Shown here one piece after another: positions 9,090 through 17,404 of a DNA stretch of 64,000 bases. The notes under the pieces were generated by a model. It was not told the DNA's origin. It was given only the letters and a program-made list of their open reading frames with translations, and made no database searches. Each line of letters opens with the position of its first letter. Positions within the stretch are counted from its first letter, which is position 1. Location of the stretch: contig CBDDJS010000001.1 of the NCBI GenBank assembly GCA_965229785.1, positions 2,108,001 to 2,172,000 of the forward strand, written 5' to 3'. Source of the DNA: JAWPMT01 sp965229785 (GTDB lineage: Bacteria; Bacteroidota; Bacteroidia; Cytophagales; Cyclobacteriaceae). Made by a program: the position numbers and the translations under genes.

Positions 9090-9992
9090 ATGGAGAAAGA
9101 AACAGTGAAAAACCAGAACAGGAACATCGTTATCGGAGTGATCGTATTTGTGCTTGCAAGTGTGATCGTTTATTTCGTGATCGAGAACATGAAGCTTTCC
9201 GCCCAAAAGGAACAGCGTGAAATAGAACTGAATGCCACCATTCTTCAATTGGATTCCATCTCCAACGAGTTAGATGACCGGATCAGAACCATTGAAGACC
9301 TGGGTGGTGAAATCGATACCTTGTTGAGTATCAAAGAGCAACTGGAAACGGAGAAAAAAGAACTACTTGATCTTGACAAGCGTCGCCAGAAGAACATTAC
9401 AGCACTTCGAGATCGCGTAGGTGGCTATCAAGAGCTTCTATTACTGAAAGATGAAGAGATCAAACAACTGAAAGTGCTCAATGAGCAGTTGCTGACTGAA
9501 AACACAGATTTGAAAAATGAGAAGAACGAATTGAATCAAAATCTGCAGGCCATCGAAGAGCAAAAGGAGCAGTTAGCAGCACAGGTGGCTCTTGCCGGAA
9601 GATTAAGGATGGAAGGCCTTAAGGTATTTGCGGTAAATACGCGTGGCAAAGAACGCGAATCGGAATTTAGGAATCGGCATATCGACCAGTTAAAGGTGGA
9701 GTTCAGTGTTACAGAAAATGACGTTGCACCTATTGAAGGAAAGGAACTGTTGATCCGGATCGTGGCACCCGATGGCAATGTATTATTCGACGTAAGTCGA
9801 GGGTCAGGTTCGTTCTTTTTCGAAGGACGAGAGCTTTTTTATACAGCCAAAAAAGACATTCTTTACGACAGAAGCAGACAGCAAATAACGTTGTTGTACG
9901 ATAAGGGAAGTGAATATGCGATTGGTCGTCATGAAGTGGAAGTATACACGGATGATTACCAAATGGGCAAGGGGTATTTTACAGTGAAGTAA
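9090..9992 (+). CDS. Membrane-anchored coiled-coil protein
   Basis: The 300-residue protein has one N-terminal transmembrane helix (about residues 13-31), then a long heptad-rich coiled coil (about 35-170, many E, L, K, Q), and a C-terminal beta-rich domain from about 175 (GLKVFAVNTRGKERESEFRN through GKELLIRIVAPDGN to HEVEVYTDDYQMGKGYFTVK). The last part looks like a folded domain displayed outside the coiled coil. No family with a known role was recognised; it could be an envelope spacer or scaffold. Confidence 0.75.
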   Translation: MEKETVKNQNRNIVIGVIVFVLASVIVYFVIENMKLSAQKEQREIELNATILQLDSISNELDDRIRTIEDLGGEIDTLLSIKEQLETEKKELLDLDKRRQKNITALRDRVGGYQELLLLKDEEIKQLKVLNEQLLTENTDLKNEKNELNQNLQAIEEQKEQLAAQVALAGRLRMEGLKVFAVNTRGKERESEFRNRHIDQLKVEFSVTENDVAPIEGKELLIRIVAPDGNVLFDVSRGSGSFFFEGRELFYTAKKDILYDRSRQQITLLYDKGSEYAIGRHEVEVYTDDYQMGKGYFTVK

Positions 9993-10095
9993 ATTCCTTT
10001 TTATTACCGAAAAAAGTGATTTCGCTCCACTGATAGAGTAATTCAGGAAGTTTGGAGCAGTTAAAATTCATTAATTACCTTTGAACGAGTCTTAA

Positions 10096-10113
10096 TTCGC
10101 TTCATAAAGCGAA
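10096..10113. repeat. Perfect 7-bp inverted repeat upstream of lipoprotein gene
   Basis: TTCGCTT and AAGCGAA flank the loop CATA just upstream of a TACATTTG -7-like box. Its position suggests an operator or a small hairpin. Confidence 0.4.
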
Positions 10114-10122
10114 AGATGATGG

Positions 10123-10130
10123 TACATTTG
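10123..10130 (+). promoter_or_regulatory. Candidate -7 element for the lipoprotein gene
   Basis: TACATTTG fits the Bacteroidota TAnnTTTG consensus and lies 50 bases before the ATG at 10181. No strong -33 element is seen. Confidence 0.4.
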
Positions 10131-10180
10131 CAACCATAGGTTTTCCACCTTGATCAAATTGGAACTATAACTAATTACAG

Positions 10181-10999
10181 ATGAAAAAGCTACTTTATTT
10201 CTTTTCTTTGGTTTTTGCGGCAGTCTTGTTGACGCAATGCTCAGGTAACGCTACAAAAGAGACTCCTGAAGAAAAGGAAGAGACTAAAAAGGAGTTGTCT
10301 ACATTCGTTGAGCGCGAATTCGAATATCCTATTCCAACTTCTTACGAAGTAACCAATATGCTGCAAAAAGCAAATGCCAACTTCGTGTTCAACATCACCA
10401 ATTCCCCTGCCAACGTTGACAATTATGTGGCCACCTGGCAAAAAGCAATGAATCTGGGTGTATATGGCGCGGACCTGAGCTATGCCAGTACGTATAAGCG
10501 TCAAGAAGAAACGACTCAGTTCCTCAATGCTTCCCGTCAATTGGTTGAGGATCTGAACATCACCACCGCATTCAATGCCGATATGGTTGAGAAAGTGGAA
10601 GAAAACCTTGACAATAGCGATGAATTGATCCTAATCATCACCGGGGCTATCTATGACACTTACAATCACCTGAATACCAATGGTGAGGAACTCAACTCTC
10701 TGCTGGTAATTGCCGGTAGTGTCGTTGAAGGATTATACATCACCGGCCAGTTAATTGTTGCCAGTGATTACAACGAGCAATTGATGGAAGTTCTGGCCGC
10801 TCAAAAAGAACAGGTTACCAAACTTGTAGAATTGATGGAAAAATATCAGGACGATGAAAATGTCAATCGGGTATTGCCTAAGCTGCGTTATATTAATCTT
10901 TTCTACGAGCAAATTGGTGACAATGGATCAATTACTGAGTCACAATTCAACGATGTAGCTGAAAGCATCAATGAAATGAGAGCGACGATCGTAGGATAA
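10181..10999 (+). CDS. Exported lipoprotein, unknown function
   Basis: The 272 residues begin with a lipoprotein signal peptide, MKKLLYFFSLVFAAVLLTQC, with the lipidated cysteine at 20. The mature part is mainly helical (YGADLSYASTYKRQEETTQFLNA and following, repeated amphipathic stretches). Relatives are known in Bacteroidota only as hypothetical lipoproteins. A terminator follows, so it is probably monocistronic although the ABC transporter gene starts 72 bases downstream. Confidence 0.8.
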   Translation: MKKLLYFFSLVFAAVLLTQCSGNATKETPEEKEETKKELSTFVEREFEYPIPTSYEVTNMLQKANANFVFNITNSPANVDNYVATWQKAMNLGVYGADLSYASTYKRQEETTQFLNASRQLVEDLNITTAFNADMVEKVEENLDNSDELILIITGAIYDTYNHLNTNGEELNSLLVIAGSVVEGLYITGQLIVASDYNEQLMEVLAAQKEQVTKLVELMEKYQDDENVNRVLPKLRYINLFYEQIGDNGSITESQFNDVAESINEMRATIVG

Positions 11000-11027
11000 T
11001 TAAAAATATTATATCAAATCGATGACG

Positions 11028-11059
11028 AAAGTCCCGCGCAAAACGCGGGACTTTTTTTT
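11028..11059 (+). terminator. Rho-independent terminator
   Basis: A perfect stem GTCCCGCG/CGCGGGAC (11031-11038 with 11044-11051), extended by AAA/TTT pairs, has loop CAAAA and is followed by a T-tract to 11059. It ends the lipoprotein transcript only 12 bases before the ABC transporter start. Confidence 0.88.
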
Positions 11060-11071
11060 ATTTTAGCCTTA

Positions 11072-14000
11072 ATGCAAGGAATGAGCGAAACCATTGTCAA
11101 TGCGTTGGTACATCTGTTTGCCATCATTGAGAGTGTCAAAGAAGATTTCAAGGAAGATACCGGGGAACTCATCGTAAAACCCTATCTGAAAAAAAATCTT
11201 AACCAGGAACTAACTAACGAGTACTTAAAACTCTTTTACGATTACCTGTCTTTTTACAGGGAAGCCAATCAGGATCCTTCCGGTAATCACGAATTGGGTA
11301 TCGATTCTACCAGTATCATTCAGATTGCGAAGATCTGTAACCAACTCAACAAGGAATTACGACAAAGTGAAAGGATCACGGTATTCATCCAACTGCTGGA
11401 ATTGATCAATGCCGATGAGAAGATCATCGCTAAAGAGGGTGAATTCGCTTCATTAGTCGCCATGAATTTCAACCTGAACCAAAAAGAGGTTCAGAATGTC
11501 ATGGCATTCATTTTCGATAAGGATACCGAAAACATTGACCCCACTCAACTCCTGCTCATTGACAACAAAATGACCGAATGGCCGGAAGAGGTTGCCTGGA
11601 TGATGCGGAAGAAAGAAAAAAAGGTAAAAACCGCGCACGGTGGCTTGCACATGTACGTGGAAAACCTGTATGGTAAAATTCTTGTCCTTCAAATAGAATC
11701 GGTCGAAAGGTTTGTCTTTAAATACGACGGGCCCTTGAATCTCTACCTTGAAGGAAATAAGATTTCCCCCAACAAAGCTTACTTCCTTAAACCCGGATCG
11801 ATCATCAAAGGACCCAATATTGAGTCCATTTATGAGACGGAGGTCACTAAGAAGTTCTTAAAGGACAAGACGAAAGTCAAGATCGTTTTGAGTGGAGAAG
11901 AATTGGAATTTCAGTTCAAAAACAGTGCTAACGGTATTCAGAAATTCAATTTCTCCGAAGAATCCGGACATCTTGTGGGCATCATGGGTGGTAGCGGAAC
12001 GGGGAAATCCACCCTACTTAACCTGCTTAATGGTAAACTGGAACCTACCAGCGGAAGAGTGCATATCAATGGCTATTCTGTTCAAAGGGCCGGACGTGAA
12101 GGAGTCATTGGCTATGTTCCTCAGGATGACCTGTTGTTCGATGAACTGACCGTCTACCAAAATTTGTATTTCAATGCTAAGATCTCTTTTTCGGGATTCT
12201 CACCCGAACGACTTAGAGTCACCGTTGAACGCGTATTAAAAGACCTGGACTTGTTCGAAATCCGGGACTTAAAAGTTGGAGATCCCTTGAACAAGTCGAT
12301 CAGTGGTGGTCAACGAAAGCGACTCAACATCGCCCTTGAGTTGATGCGTGAACCAGCCGTGCTCTTTGTCGATGAACCTACCAGTGGTCTGTCTTCCAAT
12401 GACTCAGAAAAAGTCATGTGGCTGCTCCGGGATCTGGCAAGAAAAGGAAAGTTGGTCGTGGCAATCATACACCAGCCTTCATCGGACATTTTCAAATTGT
12501 TTGACAAGCTATGGTTGTTGGATAAAGGTGGATACCCTATCTACAATGGCAACCCGATTGATGCAGTGGTCTACTTCAAGACCATGAGCACACAAGTCAA
12601 TGCCGCCGAAAGCGAATGTCAGCGCTGCGGTAATGTAATTGCTGAACATATACTTCAGATCATCGAGTCCACAGAAATCGATGATAATGGTAAGTCAACC
12701 GGTCAGCGAAAAGTGGCTCCGAAAAGTTGGTATCTGCGATATAAGGAGAACATAGAAAGCAATATGAAACGGGTACGGTATAAGGAACAACTACCGCCCA
12801 ACAACTTCAACATCCCGTCAAGGCTGAAACAATTCAAGATCTTCGGCCAACGAAATCTTCTTTCCAAATTAGCCAACCGACAGTATATATTGATCAATCT
12901 CCTGGAAGCTCCTCTTTTGGCGCTGATCCTTGGTTTCTTCTCGAAATACACTGCGGCTGGTGGCTATGTTTTTCAGGACAATAAGAACCTGCCAGTATAC
13001 CTGTTCATGTCGGTAGTGGTATCTCTGTTCATGGGTATGTCCGTCAGCGCGGAAGAAATATTTAAGGATCGCAAAATTCTTGAACGAGAATCATTCCTGA
13101 ACCTTAGCCGAACAAGCTATCTGAATGCTAAAATTGCATTTCTGTTCGTGTTATCAGGCGTACAGGCATTGTCATTTACCTTGATTGGCAACTGGATTCT
13201 GGAAATTCAGGGGATGACGTTCTATTACTGGATGATCCTGTTTTCAACATCCTGTGCTGCCAATTTGATCGGGTTGAACATCTCATCCGCCCTTAACTCG
13301 ATCATTACCATCTACATTTTGATCCCGTTCATACTGGTACCCCAGTTACTCCTGGGAGGAGCAATGATCCGGTTTGATGACTTGCATAAGAGTTTTAGCA
13401 ACGAGCGATACGTTCCAATTGTCGGAGATATCATGATCTCGCGATGGTCTTATGAAGCATTGGCGGTGGCGCAATACAAGGACAATCGCTACATGAAGCA
13501 CTTTTTCGACGCTGAGATGCGAATGAGTCAGTTTTCTTATGAAAACAATTATCACCTTCCAAGATTAGAATCACTGGTCAACAGTCTGAAAAGTGAGACA
13601 AATATGGCCAGTAGACAGCAGGATTTCATTTTGCTCCGGAACGAATTAGAGGCTCTAGGTGAACGTAGCGTAGGCTTCAATTTGATCAGTGCCATTGACA
13701 CGATCTCATTCAATGAAACAATCGCTGATCGGGCTAAGCTATATCTAACGCAGCGTAAAGAAAGTTTTCAGGAAGAGTACAAAGCAGCGGTAAGTGAAAA
13801 AGATTCCATTTATAACGCCTTGATTGACGTCTACGGCAAGGAAGGCTTTCAGGACCTGAAGAAAGATTATAGCAGTAAATCGCTTAAAAATATTGTAACC
13901 AATCGAGCCGAATTGAATAAAGTGTACCATACGGCTGACGCGCTGATCCGTAAAAAGGACCCTATTTACATGACACCTTACTCAGACTATTTGAGGGCTC

Positions 14001-14185
14001 ATTTCTATGCTCCAGTGAAAAAAGTCTTTGGTTATCCAGTAGATACGGTCTGGTTCAATGTCCTGGTCATTTGGATCATTACAGGTATATTGTATTTCAC
14101 CTTATTGAAGAACACCCTTAAAAAGATACTCAAGCTATTCAGCGGAGATCGCAAGAAGAAGAAAGCCAACTTATTGCGGGTCTGA
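11072..14185 (+). CDS. ABCG-type ABC transporter with N-terminal TerB-like region (1037 aa)
   Basis: Domains in order: a helical N-terminus with a TerB-like stretch (about residues 95-165, LLELINADEKIIAKEGEFASLVAMNFN); a beta-rich FHA-like region (about 190-260); an ABC ATPase with Walker A GGSGTGKS (306-313), signature SISGGQRKRLNIALELM, Walker B LFVDEPTSGLSS and the switch IIHQPSSD; a CQRCGN cysteine pair just after; then ABC2-type membrane segments from about 600, a long extracytoplasmic loop, and a last helix near the lysine-rich C-terminus. This ATPase-then-permease order is that of ABCG half-transporters. Substrate unknown. An alternative ATG is three codons in. Confidence 0.88.
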   Translation: MQGMSETIVNALVHLFAIIESVKEDFKEDTGELIVKPYLKKNLNQELTNEYLKLFYDYLSFYREANQDPSGNHELGIDSTSIIQIAKICNQLNKELRQSERITVFIQLLELINADEKIIAKEGEFASLVAMNFNLNQKEVQNVMAFIFDKDTENIDPTQLLLIDNKMTEWPEEVAWMMRKKEKKVKTAHGGLHMYVENLYGKILVLQIESVERFVFKYDGPLNLYLEGNKISPNKAYFLKPGSIIKGPNIESIYETEVTKKFLKDKTKVKIVLSGEELEFQFKNSANGIQKFNFSEESGHLVGIMGGSGTGKSTLLNLLNGKLEPTSGRVHINGYSVQRAGREGVIGYVPQDDLLFDELTVYQNLYFNAKISFSGFSPERLRVTVERVLKDLDLFEIRDLKVGDPLNKSISGGQRKRLNIALELMREPAVLFVDEPTSGLSSNDSEKVMWLLRDLARKGKLVVAIIHQPSSDIFKLFDKLWLLDKGGYPIYNGNPIDAVVYFKTMSTQVNAAESECQRCGNVIAEHILQIIESTEIDDNGKSTGQRKVAPKSWYLRYKENIESNMKRVRYKEQLPPNNFNIPSRLKQFKIFGQRNLLSKLANRQYILINLLEAPLLALILGFFSKYTAAGGYVFQDNKNLPVYLFMSVVVSLFMGMSVSAEEIFKDRKILERESFLNLSRTSYLNAKIAFLFVLSGVQALSFTLIGNWILEIQGMTFYYWMILFSTSCAANLIGLNISSALNSIITIYILIPFILVPQLLLGGAMIRFDDLHKSFSNERYVPIVGDIMISRWSYEALAVAQYKDNRYMKHFFDAEMRMSQFSYENNYHLPRLESLVNSLKSETNMASRQQDFILLRNELEALGERSVGFNLISAIDTISFNETIADRAKLYLTQRKESFQEEYKAAVSEKDSIYNALIDVYGKEGFQDLKKDYSSKSLKNIVTNRAELNKVYHTADALIRKKDPIYMTPYSDYLRAHFYAPVKKVFGYPVDTVWFNVLVIWIITGILYFTLLKNTLKKILKLFSGDRKKKKANLLRV

Positions 14186-14914
14186 TCATTTGGACAGATC
14201 CAGAGAATGCGAGAATCCCATTAAAATGGTATGCCTGTTCTGGTGCTGATTGGCGCCTGTCTGGAAAAACCAATGCATGTATCCTGCCATGATCTTGAAG
14301 GGAGCCAGGTCATAATGGAATTGAACAATGCCTCGATGCTGATCAAAAACATTGATGACAATCTGGTCTCCGGCATTGACCATCACCTCAGAACTTAGTT
14401 CCAGCGACAGTTTATCAGCGATCGGAAACATAAAAAGAAACTTGTTTCTAAATCGCCATTGATAAGTATGACCAGAAACGAGCTCTCCATCTGCGGCATT
14501 TCTAAACCACCTTTCCTCTGCCATGATCCGCCATGAAAAATTCGTGTTCCCTTGCTTAAATCCGTAGGACAAACTTTGGAAGGGTCGTATTTCGGGTACT
14601 AACACAAACTCATCTCCTACCCTGCGATTAATGTTTAGGTTAGTAAATCCAAATCCTACGGAAAATCCATTCTTCAATTTTCTGGTCGCTCCTGCTGTCA
14701 GGAATATGTGATAATCCTCGTCCCGATCAATAAAATCCCGGTATTGTGCGGTACCTGATAAACTCCAATTCTCATTGAGTTTGACTTTTTGGCTATAGTA
14801 ATACCAAAGAATGGTTTCATTAACGATGGTCTTGCCTTGTCCAAAAGCAGATTTTTGAAAAATGAACAGTGCACAAAAAATCAGAACTGCGCGATACAGA
14901 GAAATGCGTTTCAA
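14186..14914 (-). CDS. DUF2490 family outer membrane protein
   Basis: A 242-residue exported protein with a signal peptide ending near SAFGQ. The rest alternates short amphipathic strands (LNENWSLSGTAQYRDF, DYHIFLTAGATRKL, GFSVGFGFTNLNINRR) ending in TILMGFSHSLDL, as expected for a beta barrel of the DUF2490 family. Its stop codon abuts the stop of the convergent ABC transporter gene within TGATCA. Function unknown; a porin-like role is only a guess. Confidence 0.82.
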   Translation of the reverse strand: MKRISLYRAVLIFCALFIFQKSAFGQGKTIVNETILWYYYSQKVKLNENWSLSGTAQYRDFIDRDEDYHIFLTAGATRKLKNGFSVGFGFTNLNINRRVGDEFVLVPEIRPFQSLSYGFKQGNTNFSWRIMAEERWFRNAADGELVSGHTYQWRFRNKFLFMFPIADKLSLELSSEVMVNAGDQIVINVFDQHRGIVQFHYDLAPFKIMAGYMHWFFQTGANQHQNRHTILMGFSHSLDLSK

Positions 14915-14987
14915 GAGGTAGCGTCTAAAAGTTAAATTTCAAATCTAACTACGATTGCCAGAACCGAATTGTATCATTCATTACCGA

Positions 14988-16346
14988 TCATACGATTTTT
15001 ACTTCAGCGGAATCACATTTTTGAGAATGAATGCGATAACCTCCAGGTAAAAGACTATTAAATCGATTACCAAGGTGATTCACAAACCCCATATTAACTT
15101 GTCGGTACCTGAGCATATTGAAGCCTCTTTCACTGGCAGTCAAATCGAAAGGCTCCTTCTTCAGAAAACGGATCGCTTCCTCATAATCCAAATCAATCAC
15201 TGGGTATTGCTCCTTATAATCTTGAAATAAAGCCAATTCATGATCAGGAACCAATTTATTTTTCTTGAACTCCCCGATTCGTAAACCACTGCGAACCAAA
15301 TTCAGTCTTTCTGAGATCAAATCCCTTAATGGGAGATGAAGGGTATAATAGAGCACATCATCGACCACCAGGCCTTCTTCTTTGGGAGCGACAAGGTAAT
15401 CCGTGACGGGCATACGTTTGCGTTGGTCCTTTTTTCGTTTACTCTTTGGCATCACAGGATCTATTTGCTCCTTTTTCTGAAGCACAAAAAAGCTAAACCC
15501 TTCTCCCTTTACCTGATGAGGAAAAGCTTTGTACAATGGAAAGTCATGCAGCTCGAACACTTTGAATCCAAAAGATTCAACTGCCACGGCCACAGGCTCA
15601 ACCTCATGATGGTCTATTACCCATTGAAGTACCTCTTCATTCTCAGAACGGTTGTACGTGCACGTTGCATAAATAAGGAATCCATCTGTTGCCAAGCTAT
15701 CCCAGGCATCTGCCAGGATACGTTGCTGACGTTTCTGGCAATGTGTCACGGCTTCAGGAGACCATTCATTCATAGCTTCCGGGTCTTTCCGAAATAATCC
15801 TTCTCCCGAACAGGGTGCGTCAATCAACATCAGGTCAAACAAGCCCGGTAACTGATTAAAATCCTCCGGATCATTTGAACTTACCCAATGGGAAGCGGCT
15901 CCCCATTTGTTTACATTTTCTTTCAATATTCGAGCTCTGCTTTGGATCACTTCATTTGAAAGTAATACATCTCCAGGTCGTAAGGCCGTAGCCAGGTCTG
16001 TTGATTTGCCACCGGGTGCGGCACACAAGTCCAGCATCACTGCTTTTTCGGGCAACTGTGGCTGTAGTGTTTTGAGAATATGTCCAATGACCATGGAAGA
16101 AGCTTCCTGAACATAATAGGCCCCGGCATGAAATAAAGGATCGCAAGTAAAATTGGGGCGTTCGTTCAAATAATAACCATGATCAGCCCAGGGCACTTTG
16201 TCCAAATTCACCAGTTGACCCCATTTCGCTGGGTTAACTCTAAGACTAATGATAGACGGACCATCTAAAGCTGTTTTTAATTCTTTGATCTCACGATCAT
16301 CCAAAAAGGAAAGTTGATCTTCAAAGCCTGGAGGTAAAATCATCAA
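14988..16346 (-). CDS. rsmF: rRNA cytosine-C5 methyltransferase, RsmF/NOL1-NOP2-Sun family
   Basis: This family methylates C5 of cytosine in rRNA; the E. coli homologue acts on 16S C1407. The 452 residues have the SAM motif MLDLCAAPGGKSTDLA (about residue 105), NDPEDF, the catalytic PCS motif DAPCSGEGLFRKDP (about 177), and the second conserved cysteine in IYATCTYNRSENEEVL. The C-terminal third is an RsmF-type RNA-binding extension with a PUA-like end. The exact target position in this organism is inferred from the family. The second Met is an equally good start. Confidence 0.9.
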   Translation of the reverse strand: MMILPPGFEDQLSFLDDREIKELKTALDGPSIISLRVNPAKWGQLVNLDKVPWADHGYYLNERPNFTCDPLFHAGAYYVQEASSMVIGHILKTLQPQLPEKAVMLDLCAAPGGKSTDLATALRPGDVLLSNEVIQSRARILKENVNKWGAASHWVSSNDPEDFNQLPGLFDLMLIDAPCSGEGLFRKDPEAMNEWSPEAVTHCQKRQQRILADAWDSLATDGFLIYATCTYNRSENEEVLQWVIDHHEVEPVAVAVESFGFKVFELHDFPLYKAFPHQVKGEGFSFFVLQKKEQIDPVMPKSKRKKDQRKRMPVTDYLVAPKEEGLVVDDVLYYTLHLPLRDLISERLNLVRSGLRIGEFKKNKLVPDHELALFQDYKEQYPVIDLDYEEAIRFLKKEPFDLTASERGFNMLRYRQVNMGFVNHLGNRFNSLLPGGYRIHSQKCDSAEVKIV

Positions 16347-16482
16347 GAAAATAGATAGTTATTTGCCATTCATATTATTTGACTGGTCTGCACATATTAC
16401 ATCATTTGACTAATTTGCAGCCTCTTTGAATCAGGTCAAATCTCATATTAAATATCAAGAATAAAAATTTCAACGGCTGCAC

Positions 16483-16728
16483 ATGCTCAAATCCCTATTC
16501 AAGAAAAAACCTAAAGAAAAACAACCTCCTCAACTCTTAGATCTTAATGGCAATCCAATTTTGGAGGGTGATCGTGTAGAATCCAAAAGATACGAATTGG
16601 GTGAGTGTACAGTAGAATTAGAAGGGCTTGAATATTTTTATCAATCGGTAGAAAAAGAAGATCGTGTGAGTTACACACGCATGGTGGACGCCATAACCGG
16701 ACACCAGAAAGTACTCAAATTAGATTAG
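16483..16728 (+). CDS. Small conserved cytoplasmic protein (81 aa)
   Basis: The gene starts with ATG and is divergent from the rsmF-like gene. After a very basic N-terminus (LFKKKPKEKQPP) the protein has LDLNGNPILEGDRVESKRYELGE, which looks like a small beta-barrel fold, and ends DAITGHQKVLKLD. No signal peptide or membrane segment. I do not recognise a named family; composition and isolation support a real gene. Confidence 0.65.
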   Translation: MLKSLFKKKPKEKQPPQLLDLNGNPILEGDRVESKRYELGECTVELEGLEYFYQSVEKEDRVSYTRMVDAITGHQKVLKLD

Positions 16729-16787
16729 GGTTCTACTTCGGAGAAGACTTTCAAAACAAGGTCGTTAGCTAACGCTTAGCGTAAACA

Positions 16788-17195
16788 CTAGGAATCGGCA
16801 TCAAAAAACCGATCATAGATATCATTTAATACATCGTAAGAAAGTGGCTTGGACCGGAATCCGGACAGTTCTTTAATGGCAGCGGCCCGCTCTTCATCCT
16901 TGGGGTTAATCGATGAAGTAAGCATAATCACTTTTGGGCCAATCCCATTGAGGCCCATTCTTGCGTACTCACGCATAAAGTCCCACCCATCCATCAAGGG
17001 CATGTTAATATCCAGAAAGATCAGGTCAGGCAGATCACCGTTCTTTGTTTCTTCGGCAATGTATTTCAAAGCTTCGTCAGCTTTAACCTGAGAAACAACC
17101 TCGTCGGCGAACTTCGCATGCCGAATGATTGTCTTATTCAGAAAGTTGGTGTGCTCATCATCATCGACAAGCAAAATTTTCTTGAGTTTCTTCAC
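16788..17195 (-). CDS. Single-domain response regulator
   Basis: A stand-alone receiver domain of 135 residues. All landmarks are present: acidic pocket LLVDDDEHT, phosphoacceptor Asp in LIFLDINMPLMDGW (about residue 62), the Thr/Ser switch MLTSSI and the lysine of FRSKPL. The DNI(M)PLMDGWDFM block is typical of Bacteroidota CheY-like regulators. No output domain and no kinase gene beside it, so its partner is encoded elsewhere. Confidence 0.92.
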   Translation of the reverse strand: MKKLKKILLVDDDEHTNFLNKTIIRHAKFADEVVSQVKADEALKYIAEETKNGDLPDLIFLDINMPLMDGWDFMREYARMGLNGIGPKVIMLTSSINPKDEERAAAIKELSGFRSKPLSYDVLNDIYDRFFDADS

Positions 17196-17294
17196 GTCCT
17201 CAAAAAGTCAGAATTTTAATGGTCAGGGTTCCTACTGGTAAGGGTAAAGATAAATGATCGAAATCATTTATACTATCTAAATAATTGTTCAAGC

Positions 17295-17322
17295 ATTTTT
17301 ATCGTTAAAACACGATAAAAAT
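17295..17322. promoter_or_regulatory. Perfect 11-bp inverted repeat between divergent genes
   Basis: ATTTTTATCGT and ACGATAAAAAT flank the loop TAAAAC. The repeat lies between a minus-strand response regulator (start 17195) and hrpB on plus (start 17405). Terminators are not expected between divergent genes and no T-tract follows, so an operator or regulatory hairpin is more likely. Confidence 0.5.
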
Positions 17323-17404
17323 CAATCCATGGTATGATAAAAAAGAGGTGATCTGCTTGATTAGCCATGGCACTGGGAATTAATTTCGCCAAAATATCAT
17401 TTGA

